Notes under the pieces: model-generated
Seen by the model: only the letters and a program-made list of their open reading frames with translations
Told to the model about the DNA's origin: nothing
Database searches by the model: none
Part shown: in pieces, positions 1 through 10,920 of the stretch
Numbering within the stretch: position 1 is the stretch's first letter
How the letters are laid out: each line of letters opens with the position of its first letter
Position numbers and translations under genes: made by a program
Source of the DNA: Emergomyces orientalis
Lineage: Eukaryota > Ascomycota > Eurotiomycetes > Onygenales > Ajellomycetaceae
Direction of reading: 5' to 3'
NCBI GenBank assembly: GCA_002110485.1
Contig: MOWL01000001.1
Coordinates: forward strand, 806,001 to 870,000
DNA length: 64,000 bases

Positions 1-121
1 TGAGTGACAAATTTAAGAAAAGAACAAAAACATAAACGAAGATTTAACTGAAGACTTGAGGGAAGGTGCAAAAAGAAACAACAGGAAACGGGAATGACGA
101 CACTGCCTTTTTACACGGCGC

Positions 122-810
122 TCAGCATTTAACTGGAAGTGCCTTCGACTTGGTCGGAGTTTTGGCCAATTTCACCTCTGCCTTGCGTCTGCGAACAAGC
201 CCCTTGAAGACTTTACCACCAGCCAATCTCCACTTGGGCAGCTCTTGAGCAATTACTTTGTTTGGATTTTCACCTTTGTTGAGCCTTCGGATCAGGCTGG
301 AGGACCTGGCGGCATTGGGTCCAACGTTGTATGCCCACGAAACGAGGGCGCCGTACTGATTTGCATTGAGCTTAACAGCCGTTTTAGTGGACAAAGTGAT
401 AGCCTGTTGGAAGCTCTATTTTAAAATCAAGGTCAGCATCAAATGGTGCACAGCGAGCCAAAATTCTGCACGCGGCTCTTCGTTTGGGAGCTGGATAGCA
501 GTATATGTGGAAGAACAAGCAGCAAACGCACCCTCAGGTCCTTTTTCAACAACGCCGTGGCGGTTTTCTTGCTCAGCGGGAATTTAACTTCCTTGCATCC
601 CTTGGTCTTACAGAGATGGCCATACCCAACAGTGGGTAGTCCAATTGGATCTGGTTTGGGTCTTGGTACGAAACCTTCAAATTCCTTGATCAAGTTAAGG
701 GTGGCTTTGTTGACATTGGGGCCAACACATTTCCTGGCTTCTAGAATCGGGGAAGCCAGGGCAGAAGGCAGGACAGAGAGAGCGGCAGCAACGAGAATTG
801 AGAAACGCAT
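122..810 (-). CDS. Secreted phage-type lysozyme, glycoside hydrolase family 24
   Basis: Predicted 190-aa secreted muramidase that would cleave bacterial peptidoglycan between MurNAc and GlcNAc. Two exons are read on the minus strand, 810-532 and 415-122, joined by a 116-base GT-AG intron in phase 0. The first about 20 residues form a signal peptide (MRFSILVAAALSVLPSALAS). The GH24 catalytic triad is visible: Glu45 in EGF, Asp54, and Thr60 just before VGYGH. The 9- and 6-residue spacings equal those of T4 lysozyme (E11, D20, T26). The C-terminal half has the usual LNANQYGALVSWAYNVG block and a basic tail. An in-frame ATG at 840 would add 10 residues, but the start at 810 gives the cleaner signal peptide. 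GH24 genes in fungi are generally regarded as ancient acquisitions from bacteria or phage. A role against competing bacteria is inferred. Confidence 0.93.
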
Positions 811-840
811 TTTGATAGATGAGTGTTTCTTTATTTTCAA

Positions 841-3391
841 TTTTTATGGAAGAGAAGAACAAGGAATGGCTGGGATCTTGGAAGGAACGTAAATAAAATG
901 TATTGTACTATAATGGGAAGGGGCTGGAAAACAAAAGTTGGAGAATGAATTAATATTTCGTAAAATCATCTGGAAGGTTGATGCTTTTTAAATATCGTAT
1001 CCAGTCTCCTTACCCAGCTTGTGGTCTAGTTACCAAAGCAGGCTTGGCTCCTCACCGCGCCGCCCTCCGGATTCTTTCCCTCTAACCAGTTTGCTGCGGC
1101 CTTCGCCATGGCCCAATTACCTTATCGATCTGTGTATACTCCCCTGCTACTCGTACAGACCTCGGAAAACAATGCGCAGCAGCAGTTGAATACGTTGAAT
1201 TGGTTTTAAGAGCATTTTGTGGTCTTCTACCCTCTGGGGGTGTCGCGTGCTGTTTTGTTTCGTCGTATCCAACCTGCCTTTGGCGTTTCGCCTTACGAGA
1301 TCCCAGGTTCCTCACTGGCAAAATACCCCTGGGCTAGTATTAAAGTTAGAGACTGATTAAAATTAAGTTGAAAGCTGTGGGGAAGGGAAGGTCTACTATT
1401 ATTTCTTCAAGTCCGCTCGTGTTATTCAGTCGAGATTCCCGTCTTTGATTTCTCGGACGAGCACACGGCACTGTCATTCAAAGCTTCACAAACCCTCAAA
1501 CACGACTATAAATGCTACTTTTTGACGCCCGTCACATTTGTAGAGCCACTGCACTGCTGACATATTGCAGGCACTTCTCCTAACAGGTTAGCCAAAACGC
1601 GAACAGGGTCGTAAAGCGGACAGCGTATTGTTGTTTCTCTGCAACTTGTGCCCTGATTTTAGTACTCTCGCTTGTTATACGATGGCCCGATTTGCTGTTC
1701 GTTTCTCAAAACATTTGCTGCAAGGTGCTGCTCAATCAGCCCAGCCACCATCTTGTCATCCAGTATTTTAATCCCAGAGCTGATCTCCCCCTTTCTCAAA
1801 ATAGCGCCCAAATCAGATATTGGACTCCTGCAAAGCTTATAAGAGTTTGAATTCACCGTTCAGTTCTCCATCTACCTCTTCCAGCATTTCTGATACGAAC
1901 TTTAAAATTCTGGCAGCCAATTTTTGAGGCGCATCCCTGACCTCAGCAAGGCCTTTCTTCTTTGACACTAATCGCGTTTTCGGGACCGAAAATTATAGCC
2001 TTTGTTGATGGTCTTATCCGATGAGAGGGTTGGTAGAATGGAAATATTCGCCTGGGCCACTCCCACGATTAGTAAAGGAGATCTAAGCCTCTTTCTCTTC
2101 AAGTAGAATCTCCCCTGTTGTTGCTGGAGAAGTGCGACTGAACCATACGAAAGTACGGACCTTGCTCTGAATTGGAACGAGCGTGGGTGGTTGTGTTTCT
2201 GGAGAGTATCAGCTAGGAGGAATGCATGGGGGAAGGATAGAGAGGCTCGGCATGATCCCTCGGGGTCAGAACGTGGATTTCCCTGAATCGACCACAGTGG
2301 GATTTTTCTATTCGTCAACACTTTGAGAAGCCAAGAATGATCAAGGGATCAGGACACATCTCCCCTTGACGCCCTCCGAAATAGATACAAGGTTGCTAGT
2401 TTGTGGCATTGCTTGTTTCCTGGCTGCGGGAGAACATGGACAGGGTTGCCTGACAGAGATCTTGTTGACATTGGGGTAGGATATAGTTATTGGCCATGGG
2501 ATGCTGCCGTTCAACATGATCGGCTTGAGCCTGAAAGCCCTCCGTTTATCCACTCCAACTTGTCATTTCGCGAAATGTATTCATAGGCGCTGGGCGATTC
2601 TGAACACTGTACATATATGTATGTACAGTACATTTCATTAAACTTTTCCTGTTTCTAATCTCTATTACCTACACAGATATTCTTGATTCTATGTGTATAA
2701 TTTCTGTGACGTTGCATCTAGCCCACAGTGGGTTTAAGGATCAACCCCTAATAACAGTTACCTACATCAATAGTGCACTGGTGCCTGTCTAGCCAAAGGT
2801 GACCCATATTAAATGAGCAGGCGAGTTAACATATTGGTTTGTAGGAAACAGCTTCGGCGTTGGGTTGCGATCACACGCAGCTCAGCCCACTTTCCTGCAT
2901 CATATCTCGTATCTACGAGATTGATCAGCTCTGTCAAACTGATATCTGGCAAGCCCTGCTCCGTACAGTAGCTGATGGTTCTCTTTTCCAAACCATGCCT
3001 CGGTAATTATATTACATACTATGACAATCGCAACGGTGCATATCGTATTTTTGTTTCACGTTGTTTCTATTTTTGAGCCTCAAACTTTGAACTCGATAGA
3101 CGACTTTTGCTCTGTCCAGTAATTTAGTGAATGACAACAGTAACTACAGAACCTCTTCGTATATCTGAGGCAGGCAATGAAAGGAAAATAAACATGGTAT
3201 TAATTTCGAGCGATCTTTATTTTCCTACCCCATTTCTCCTCCACCTTCGTACCTGTCCGCCCATTCATTTGGCCCGTTAACTGGAGCTTCGTATCGGACG
3301 CAACTATTTATATAAAACCATAGCAAATTCAAGTCCAGTTTCATCCCTTGTCGGCCCGTCATGTAGAGTTGTGTCGCATGCTCTAGATTAT
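841..3391. other. Intergenic region with coding-like scraps, no supported gene
   Basis: The upstream side of the lysozyme gene is followed by about 2.5 kb without a gene model I can defend. Minus-strand scraps look coding-like in composition: about 1730-1980 (charged segment ending ELNGEFKLL), 1659-1856 (SDLGAILRKGE, IEQHLAANVLRN) and 1968-2553. They sit in different frames, and I found no splice pattern that joins them. They may be remains of a decayed gene. The rest is A+T-leaning, with no repeat or RNA gene seen. Confidence 0.5.
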
Positions 3392-6300
3392 TCACTGCTC
3401 ACCATGAGCTGTTTCTTCTTCAGCAGCGGATGCTTCAGCCTGTCGTTCCAAAGCCTGAACATGCTCTTCAATCTTCTTGTTTTGGAACGGAAATAAGGCG
3501 GGATAAAGAATGGGTCGTTGGTCGTGTCTGCGAGGGATGTTAAGGCTTTGCTCGTCTCCTTGCATGGGATTCGATTTATGCAGGGGTTATCATCGGAGGT
3601 GTGAAAGACTCACCGGTTATCATCACAGCTGTAATTTTCGGCGTGATAGCTTGGTGTAAGAACAACCTAATGGCTCTTATGTTAACTACATACATTCTTA
3701 TTCGTTACAGAAAGAGAGTACTACAAACCTGCTTATGACGATTCACAGCCTAATAACGAATATTAGCCTAGTGCCTTCGTGAAATTAATACATTGGAGGC
3801 AGGCTAATTGTTGCTCACATAATAATAGAAGAACCTGCGGACTTTCTCATAAATTTCATGGGGAGTATGCTGTTCAGGCCACATATGAAGCAGTTTCTCA
3901 TACATGCCGAAAGGCCCACATTTACTTATTTTGCGCAGACGTCCAAATACGGAGAGCTCCGCGTATGTCATGCCCATTTGGTCTTCATCGGATCTGGGAT
4001 ACCTGGGTTAGCATGTGGCTATGAGTAAAGCGAAGGGCAGGTACTGTTTACTGGGTATAGTTCTCAGTAATGGGCTCCAACTACATGTTTGTTAGTTTGT
4101 TGGATGATCACCTTTGGGAGTGGGACAGAGAAGATACGCACTTCAGCGGTGGGAATGGCATGCACGAAGCTTTCAATAATAGGAATGTCAAAATCTACTT
4201 TCGCCCATGCTAAGAAGTTGATCAAGTCGCGTTTATCAATTGAACCGATTGGATTCAAATCGGCGCTTGAACAATCATACTCTATTCTAGTCAGCCATCG
4301 TAATAAGTCTGACTGTTTTGGTGGCTATTTTCTTACTGGTAAGGTATCCTCTCAATCTATAAACAGTGTTAGTACCTGATCAAAGAAGGGACATCAGAAA
4401 CTGGGGCCTACGGACTGCTCGGAGAGATTGCCTTGGAATAGTTAGTTAGGGGCTCGTAAAAAGGAGCATAGAATGTAACGTACCCGATGCAAGAACAAGG
4501 AGTGAGCCACCTCCTGGCCTCTGACGAACGAGAGGAAGAAGCTGGGCAAACATATAGCCAACAACGAGACGGGAACGCGCTTGAATATCTGCAAGGATGA
4601 TTAGTGAAGACGAAGTCAAGCTACTAGGCTTGAAGGCTTACTCTGAAGTGCGAGATTTTCAGTGGCGGTACCACCGTGGACAGAGAAACGTGGGGTAAAG
4701 TTAGTTACGAAACTGAACAGGTTAGATATCGCCGACACGACAGAGTCCATGTCGAGGTCAACATGGTAGCTTCCAATAGACTTGGCCAACTCCTTTGCTC
4801 TATTTCTCGTTTCTTTGCTTGAATTAGTGGTACCCATGTAGCAAGTGTGAAGAATTTTGCCACAGAGCTCTTGAGGTGTGTCTGGCAACCATTCTGAATC
4901 GGTTGGTTCTCCAACAATCCTGCGCATATCCGCAATAACAGCTTCGTTTCCGTCACGGCAAGCAGAGACAACAAGCCGGCACATCGAGAATGTAATTATG
5001 GCGACTGATGCGCTGTCTAACCCTCCAGAGAGGGGAAGGCTGTGAACGACTGTTAGTGAGGGGAGCTATAATCATCGGGAAAATGGGATCTTACAAGAAA
5101 CCAGACTGTCTACTGCGCCTTAGATAGTCCCAGAGCCAGCAGGCTGGACCCAAGGCAATTTCTTCTTCAGGGGAGTGGTACTCCAATTCGATATCAGGGG
5201 AGGGTTTGATATTTGGGTTAAGAGAGTCGGACTTTCTCGACAGGGAGATTGGTGCTTCGATTCGCCGGTACGCAGGCGCTTGACTGCCTTGAGAGCTTCG
5301 ACTAACTGAAGTACGAAAACTGCGGACTTCTTCCCTATGGTATTTGTTAGGTAATAGGATTAAATAATTGTAGTTACTTTACTAACAGGTCGATAACCGC
5401 CGTGACGACGTCCACATCTTTTAATGAGAATTGAGAGCTCATTCCGACCACACGCCCGTTGACGAATATGCCTGCTGAGCCATCGAAGTAAAGACGCCCG
5501 TTTCCGTCTTCGCCCCTTTGGTTTGCGTATAAATAAATCCCTCCGCTCCTCGTACAGTGGCGAATAAGCTCAATCCTCTGCTTGAGTTTTCTGAGCTCAT
5601 GGTGCTAAAACGACGTTAGCAAGGAGAAGGTAAAATCTGAGCTTCATACTAACGCTTCCACTTGAATTTGTGAATATTTCTACTCCATTGAGCCCCATAT
5701 GGATACCTGGGTTACTCGGGGTGAAGAGCTCCTCGCAGGTTTCGATACCGATAGCCGAATCGTACGTGCTAATGACTGCATCTCCAATGGGAACAATGGT
5801 TTGACCAGTAATGTCTCCCACAATTCTTTCAAGATAATAATCTTCAACATATCTGGGTTTGGCCCAGGGAGTAAACCATCTGTATTCGTAGTAATTGGCA
5901 TCTGAGGAGGTTTTAGTATGATTGCAATATTGGAAACTCGTAGAAGCATTATCATACCTCCCGCAAGCCACATCTTAGGCTTGATTAGAAGTATCTTCCG
6001 ATTCAAAATATGGATTCGCGCATTGTAGCGAATCTGGAAGTTGTGAGTATGTGGTTATGCATTTCCTGTGGAGTGATACATACGTTGCGATGTCGCACCT
6101 TGAATGAGTCAGATAATCAAAAACCGCTCGTATAAAATCGGGTGGCATTGTAGAACATACAGGAGCGCCGATATCAATAAGAATATCTTGACAGTCGGGA
6201 TGGTCAACTATGATTGCAAGGCATTGCCAAACATGCATATAGAGATCCCCTTCCAAAAAATGATCTTGACATGAATAGCCGGTTATTTCAAGTTCTGGTC

Positions 6301-6530
6301 CTACGCGAAGCCTGGAATAATTCAGTAAGGATTCCCAAGAAGAGAATGGTAGGTTACATACTTAGCCCCCGCAGCTTTAGCGATGCGGATACTCTCTATG
6401 ATACGGTTCGTGTTTCCTTCGAAATCCAGCACCCACTGGTTGAGGGAACTAGATGCCCGTTAGAATATCTAATACCGACGAATAGGGGACATAGGACCTA
6501 CCAAGTAGCTACAGTTACGAGAGGCGCCAT
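3392..6530 (-). CDS. QNS1: Glutamine-dependent NAD+ synthase (18 exons)
   Basis: Makes NAD+ from deamido-NAD+, ATP and glutamine, the last step of both de novo and salvage NAD synthesis; cytosolic/nuclear. Exons (high to low): 6530-6502, 6448-6362, 6311-6161, 6098-6084, 6033-5958, 5901-5654, 5604-5387, 5334-5095, 5039-4642, 4588-4484, 4431-4416, 4356-4337, 4281-4142, 4080-4052, 3993-3819, 3749-3729, 3666-3614, 3527-3392. They total 2157 bases, 718 aa, close to the roughly 714 aa of yeast Qns1. The N-terminal nitrilase-type glutaminase has Glu45 (GPELEITGY), Lys114 (KPKMWLA) and Cys175 (IETCEELF), the expected catalytic triad at the expected numbers. The synthetase domain has the PP-loop SGGLDS (359-364), TKYDCSSAD and NPIGSIDKRDL. 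All introns are GT-AG, and one has a perfect TACTAAC branch site. Four exons are only 15-21 bases. It is divergent from the rRNA methyltransferase gene, 284 bases away. Confidence 0.96.
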
Positions 6531-6814
6531 TCTTATTTCCGTTGCAAAGGAACTGAGTTACTGCTTAAAACACTACTGAAGATACTGACGATGATCTCGC
6601 AGTTCCAAGGTTTCTTGGATCTTATCGACATCAAGGACAGGTGGTGGTGATTGGCTGACTCACCTGGGCTGGCCAGAGGAGGTTTGACGAGGTCATGTGA
6701 CCGATTTCCAACCATCACACCTTGAGAAGTTCCCTCAACGAAAGTGAGCTTTAACGACTGAATTGGATAACTTGGGCGTGGTATAAGAAGAGATTCGTGG
6801 ATTAAACTGGAAAA
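6531..6814. promoter_or_regulatory. Shared divergent promoter between NAD synthase and rRNA methyltransferase genes
   Basis: Only 284 bases separate the two start codons, so both genes must draw on this interval for promoter and 5' leaders. A TATAAG lies at 6782-6787, but only about 28 bases before the methyltransferase ATG, too close to be a standard TATA box. No specific operator was recognised. Co-regulation of the two housekeeping genes is an inference. Confidence 0.6.
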
Positions 6815-8353
6815 ATGGCTCCATCAAATCGACGTGGAAAGGATGGGCCGAAGCCTAAGGGCAAAAATAATGTTAAACCCAAAAATGCACCCAGGACGAC
6901 AAATAAATTTGACAGCGTCAAAAGAAAGGGAAAAAGTTCGAGCGGAGGCGTGGAAACGATGGGAAGATTTTCTGCTTCTAATGGTGGAAAAAGTAAAATG
7001 TTACTGGAAGCGAAACTGCTGCCAATCCCACTTCAACAGCTGCTTCTGAATGTTTTCCAGTCGGGGCTCCTCTCAGATCGGGGTTCCAAACCAGAACCAT
7101 TATCACGACCATTATCAGAACTGGTCCAAATATTGAAGACTCACCTCTATCATCGCGACTTTTTGTCTGCATTTGCTGATGCGAATGAAGAGTTGCTCAA
7201 AGCATACGCCCTACGTTGGAGTGCCGGAAGGGCCCTAGGCTATGCAGGAATATTTGCATCTGTTTTCGAGATGATTATCGAGCATCGCACTACATCTACG
7301 GCAAAGGAAACGGCCGGAGAGCATATAGTTTGTATTGGAGGGGGTGCTGGAGCAGAGATTGTCGGGTTGGCTGCGGCATGGAGATGGTTGAACGATGGCA
7401 ACTTATCCAATGCCTCAGTCGTTGGTAGCCCGAAGGACCGCGACGGAATTGCTTCAATAAACAGTGATTTGAAAGATTTATCATTTGGAAATGAAATGCA
7501 GCCCGCACATAATCCAGATATTGTTAAATTTGATGACGATCGCGTTGGTGGAACTGATGCGAAACTTTCCGGGCAGCATTTGTTCAAAGACCTCTCGATA
7601 ACATGTATCGATATTGCAGACTGGTCTTCCCTTGTTAACTCTTTGAACCAAGCAATTTCAGCCGAGTCTATACCAGCTTCTAAGGCTTGCCCTGCGCCGC
7701 TGATTTCTTGCAAGAGTACGGAGAGTCAAGTTGGCGGGAGGTTTCGAGTCTTTTTTAAGAAAGCAGACGCATTGAACCTCACAGATCAGGAACTCCGCTC
7801 CTTGCTAATCCCGTCTCGGAATGTTATGAATGGCGATATAGACTCCGATCAGCTAGCTATGGAACGAAACGAAACCGTGCTAGTAACTTTGATGTTCACA
7901 TTAAACGAGCTGTTCTCCATCTCCATACCTAAAACAACAGCATTCTTGCTTCGGTTAACGGATATGCTCCGCCCCGGGTCGACCCTGCTCGTTGTTGATA
8001 GCCCTGGAAGCTATTCAACTGTCGCTTTTAATACTACCAACGTGCATTCTACGAAACTGCCGTCAAGGCCCAATATACACTTTTCTTCCAAGAAAGACAG
8101 TGCAGCGTGTCCAGATGTCAATGCCGCTAGGGTAAAATCGGACGATACGAAATCACATAGAAACTACCCAATGCGTTTTCTTCTCGACCATGCCCTACTT
8201 TCCGTTGCTGACGGCCAATGGGAAAGTGTTATGTCAGATGATTCTCGATGGTTCCGAAGGGACACGTCCTTACTAAAATATCAAGTTGGAGATGGAATTG
8301 GGTTGGAAGATATGAGATTCCAAATCCATGTCTATCGACGGCTAAAGGGCTGA
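6815..8353 (+). CDS. Probable 25S rRNA (uridine-N3)-methyltransferase, Bmt6 type
   Basis: Intronless 512-aa protein resembling the putative SAM-dependent methyltransferase family that includes yeast Bmt6, which methylates U2843 of 25S rRNA. The first about 60 residues are strongly basic (many Lys/Arg, GKDGPKPKGKNN), fitting a nucleolar RNA-binding tail. The SAM-binding glycine motif VCIGGGAGAEIVGLAAAW is near residue 170. A later motif (TLMFTLNELFS, then LRLTDMLRPGSTLLVVDSPG, about 350-400) matches the conserved methyltransferase beta4/beta5 region. The C-terminus contains an aromatic, Arg-rich end (DSRWFRRDTS). Length is typical of filamentous-fungal members, longer than the yeast enzyme because of low-complexity insertions. 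The start is the first ATG after the divergent promoter. The exact target base is inferred from the family only. Confidence 0.8.
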   Translation: MAPSNRRGKDGPKPKGKNNVKPKNAPRTTNKFDSVKRKGKSSSGGVETMGRFSASNGGKSKMLLEAKLLPIPLQQLLLNVFQSGLLSDRGSKPEPLSRPLSELVQILKTHLYHRDFLSAFADANEELLKAYALRWSAGRALGYAGIFASVFEMIIEHRTTSTAKETAGEHIVCIGGGAGAEIVGLAAAWRWLNDGNLSNASVVGSPKDRDGIASINSDLKDLSFGNEMQPAHNPDIVKFDDDRVGGTDAKLSGQHLFKDLSITCIDIADWSSLVNSLNQAISAESIPASKACPAPLISCKSTESQVGGRFRVFFKKADALNLTDQELRSLLIPSRNVMNGDIDSDQLAMERNETVLVTLMFTLNELFSISIPKTTAFLLRLTDMLRPGSTLLVVDSPGSYSTVAFNTTNVHSTKLPSRPNIHFSSKKDSAACPDVNAARVKSDDTKSHRNYPMRFLLDHALLSVADGQWESVMSDDSRWFRRDTSLLKYQVGDGIGLEDMRFQIHVYRRLKG

Positions 8354-8578
8354 TAATAGAGCGCGCACAGAGAGGAATATTTGAGAACCTTCTCAAGCCG
8401 GGCAAAATAACGCGAAGTTTACTTGAATCAAGAAATATTTCTGGTGTTAGAGGCAAAACTCTTTAAAAGCTCATAAACAGACTTTTGCTATCTAACTTGG
8501 GGGTGAGAGAATGGTAGAATGCGGATTCAGATCCACCTTCAATCAAATGAAAGACTCAGAAATCGCCGTATTTCGATC
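8354..8578. other. Short convergent 3' interval
   Basis: The methyltransferase gene and the next gene on the minus strand end towards each other with 225 bases between stop codons. Their 3' untranslated regions probably overlap. No hairpin terminator is expected in a eukaryote, and none was seen. Confidence 0.5.
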
Positions 8579-9776
8579 TTAAAAAAGGAGATAGTCATTG
8601 TCGTCGCCACCGTCACTGTCAACCTCGTCATTATACCCCTTCCATTTGGCAATTAAGGCGGTCGGCAGCGCGGATCTATAGTTCTCTTTCATTTCCCAGA
8701 GTTCCAACGGACCTTCTTTTGTTCTATGGACCAACAGATTTTTCGCTTTTGACTCCCTGACGCCTTTGACTAAGCTATCAAAGACTTTGGCGAGCCGTAG
8801 GAGAGCTGTTTCGTTCTCCATTTCCCAAGCATCCATATCTCGCTTCACCGCCTTGACTAGAATGTGATTTGGGTGGAATAGTCCGTCGTCATGATAGGCA
8901 ACGACGAAATTTGGGATCTGTCGCACCCATAAGCGTGGTAAAATTTCGTCCATATTTATCCGCTTTCTGGAGACGCGGGTTTTTAGGTCAAAGATAGCTG
9001 CCTGTGGCACATCATATCCGGCATGTTGGAACGGGAGAGCCGCGGCTTTCCCAGCCGCGATTTTCTCAATCGTGACCGATTCTACCTCTTGAGTAAGGAT
9101 ATCTAAGTCACTGACTCCCTTCTGATTCGACAGCATCTTCTCTTTATGCGGTTTTGCCTCGGTCCCTATCATACCACCCAAATACCCATGCGCTTCAAAA
9201 CGGACGAGGAAGGTGAATCCGCCAAATTGGTAGCGAATAATTCGTTGGTTTGTTGCTGAACCCTTCACACTTGTATCCCAACTGGTATATGCTTCTGGGA
9301 ATGTGTGTCCATATCCGTACACGCCTTGAATCAGTTCTTTGGGCGTACGTTCCTTCCGTACCAAGAAAACAGTGTCACCGATTAGATGGGCAAAACATTG
9401 GAAATCCCACGTAGCCGACGTGGCTAATTTAAAAAGGCATCCCATGATTCCAGCACAGGTGAAAATGTTGATGGTTTTCCCCTCAAATTTGGGATTCCGA
9501 TCGAATATAGCTCGGACTGCAGGCTCCATTGGGTATTTCGGCCATCTCACCGCGTTCGGTTCCCGAAAATAGTCGCCTGCATCTTCTTTCAGTTGGACGC
9601 TGCTTTGCAAAGGTGTCCACTTTGGAGGTGCTCCTGAAATGAATTTAACACCCAAGAGTTAGTGATATAAGCGCAGAAATTTTGGGATTGCACTGACCTG
9701 GACCTAGTATAGTTGCCAGTTGGTTGATCTAGTGGAGGTTCGTTTCTTTTTACGTATCGCTGTGTACCGCGCCCAT
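8579..9776 (-). CDS. Uncharacterised fungal protein, expanded family, function unknown
   Basis: The main exon is 9633-8579, with a probable 31-base exon at 9728-9698 (ending LATILGP) joined to it by a clean GT-AG intron (9697-9634). The joined sequence reads LATILGPGAPPKWTPLQ, which fits the family start. The first coding exon is uncertain. An ATG at 9776 gives an in-frame join, but only through a 39-base intron, shorter than usual. Conserved blocks are DAGDYFREPNAVRWPKYPM, a cluster around FTCAGIMGCLF, GDTVFLVRKE, and GYGHTFPEAYTSWD followed by QRIIRYQFGG. The C-terminus is acidic (DSDGGDDNDYLLF). I recall similar fungal proteins being auto-named geranylgeranyl pyrophosphate synthetase, but no prenyl-synthase DDxxD motif in the right context is visible, so I do not use that name. 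Single-copy or paralogous status cannot be judged here. Confidence 0.75.
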
Positions 9777-9779
9777 GGG

Positions 9780-10920
9780 CCCTCCTTCTCCAGCCTCTTC
9801 GTTGGCGGAACGTTTTCTCAGGCTGACAAGTTTCGGTCGTGCCACTCACTGCCGATGTTACTCCAAGTTTTCTTTGTTGAGCCGCCCCCCAGTTGAAGTT
9901 CGCTTTTTCGTCAGCCAGGTTTCCTGCAGTCGCACCTCAGGGCGGCTAGTTTGTTTTGTTTGCCTTTTAATTGTATATGGTGGAACGAAAAGGAACGGGA
10001 AAAGCAGAAGGAAGAGCGTTTGCTGGTTGTGAGAGTACAAAAATGCCCCGTTTTTCAATACAAAATAATAAATCTTTTGACTATAAAAGCAAAAAGAAAT
10101 CGACTGAGGCACCCAGCCTTAACAAAAGATATCCACCCGGTACAATAATCTTTATACGCCCTTGCGCATATTGCCCACCACTTAATCATGAACACGAATT
10201 TTCCGAGCAACCCGGCGGCAAGGGCATTTAATTGATATGCACCACAAACCACTAGACATGTCGTTACTGCATGTCCGAGCCCAGCGTGTTGCATATTGGA
10301 GGCCTCAAACTCCTTTCTTTTGTGGTAAAGTGTAAGGGAATCCTGGCAGCTGAATACATGAGCCTGATACGGCTGCCAATGACTGGTTCTGATTGGCAGC
10401 CTACTAACGCCTTGTGCGTCTGTGTTTGCATCTTCAAGAATCGCTTCTGGCGAACTAATCGTTGCTGTTGGGCCTCTTTCTCTGCAGGTTCCCTCTGCAG
10501 GATATAATAGGGCGCCAGGTGCGTTTGAAACCATGAAAATAGGGCATGACTTAAGATTTCTGCTCTGGCAGGGCAGGAGAAGCCTCCTGACAATTTTGAA
10601 AGATGAATGATAAATTCATGGAACTTTCGGGTTATTTTGCCCTGGTAGCGTGTGTGCTTTTATTTGAATGTACAGAACATTTTTTTTTTAGCTCCAACCT
10701 ACCATTTTCGTGGCTCTGAGATAAAGATATATTCTTACTGAACCCTTCCAGTTGACAAAACTCAGGAACGGTGGGGGAGAAATTCCGCAAGATACTCTTC
10801 TATTGCTTGTTTTATATTTTCAGCACGGACTGTGCAAGAGGATCATCAGCATAAACCCTCGAGCATTTTGGAGCTTAACAAAATTTCGGAGCCATTTCTC
10901 GCCACTACCCCTCTGCAGCT
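9780..10920. other. Intergenic region with a possible decayed coding fragment
   Basis: There is no gene I can support. A plus-strand reading frame (9971-10231) contains a basic stretch followed by RYPPGTIIFIRP and ends abruptly. A second coding-like piece in another frame (HVVTACPSPACCILEA, about 10256-10320) follows it. Together they faintly resemble small fungal proteins with a PGT...NHP...VVV pattern, but no continuous frame or splice model connects them. The last 200 bases before 10921 serve as promoter and leader of the giant helicase gene. Confidence 0.35.

Noticed and set aside
443..892. 149-codon plus-strand frame opposite the lysozyme
   Set aside because: Antisense shadow of exon 1 and its upstream region.
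7240..7713. 157-codon minus-strand frame opposite the methyltransferase
   Set aside because: Shadow frame; the plus strand carries the SAM-binding motif and conserved methyltransferase blocks.
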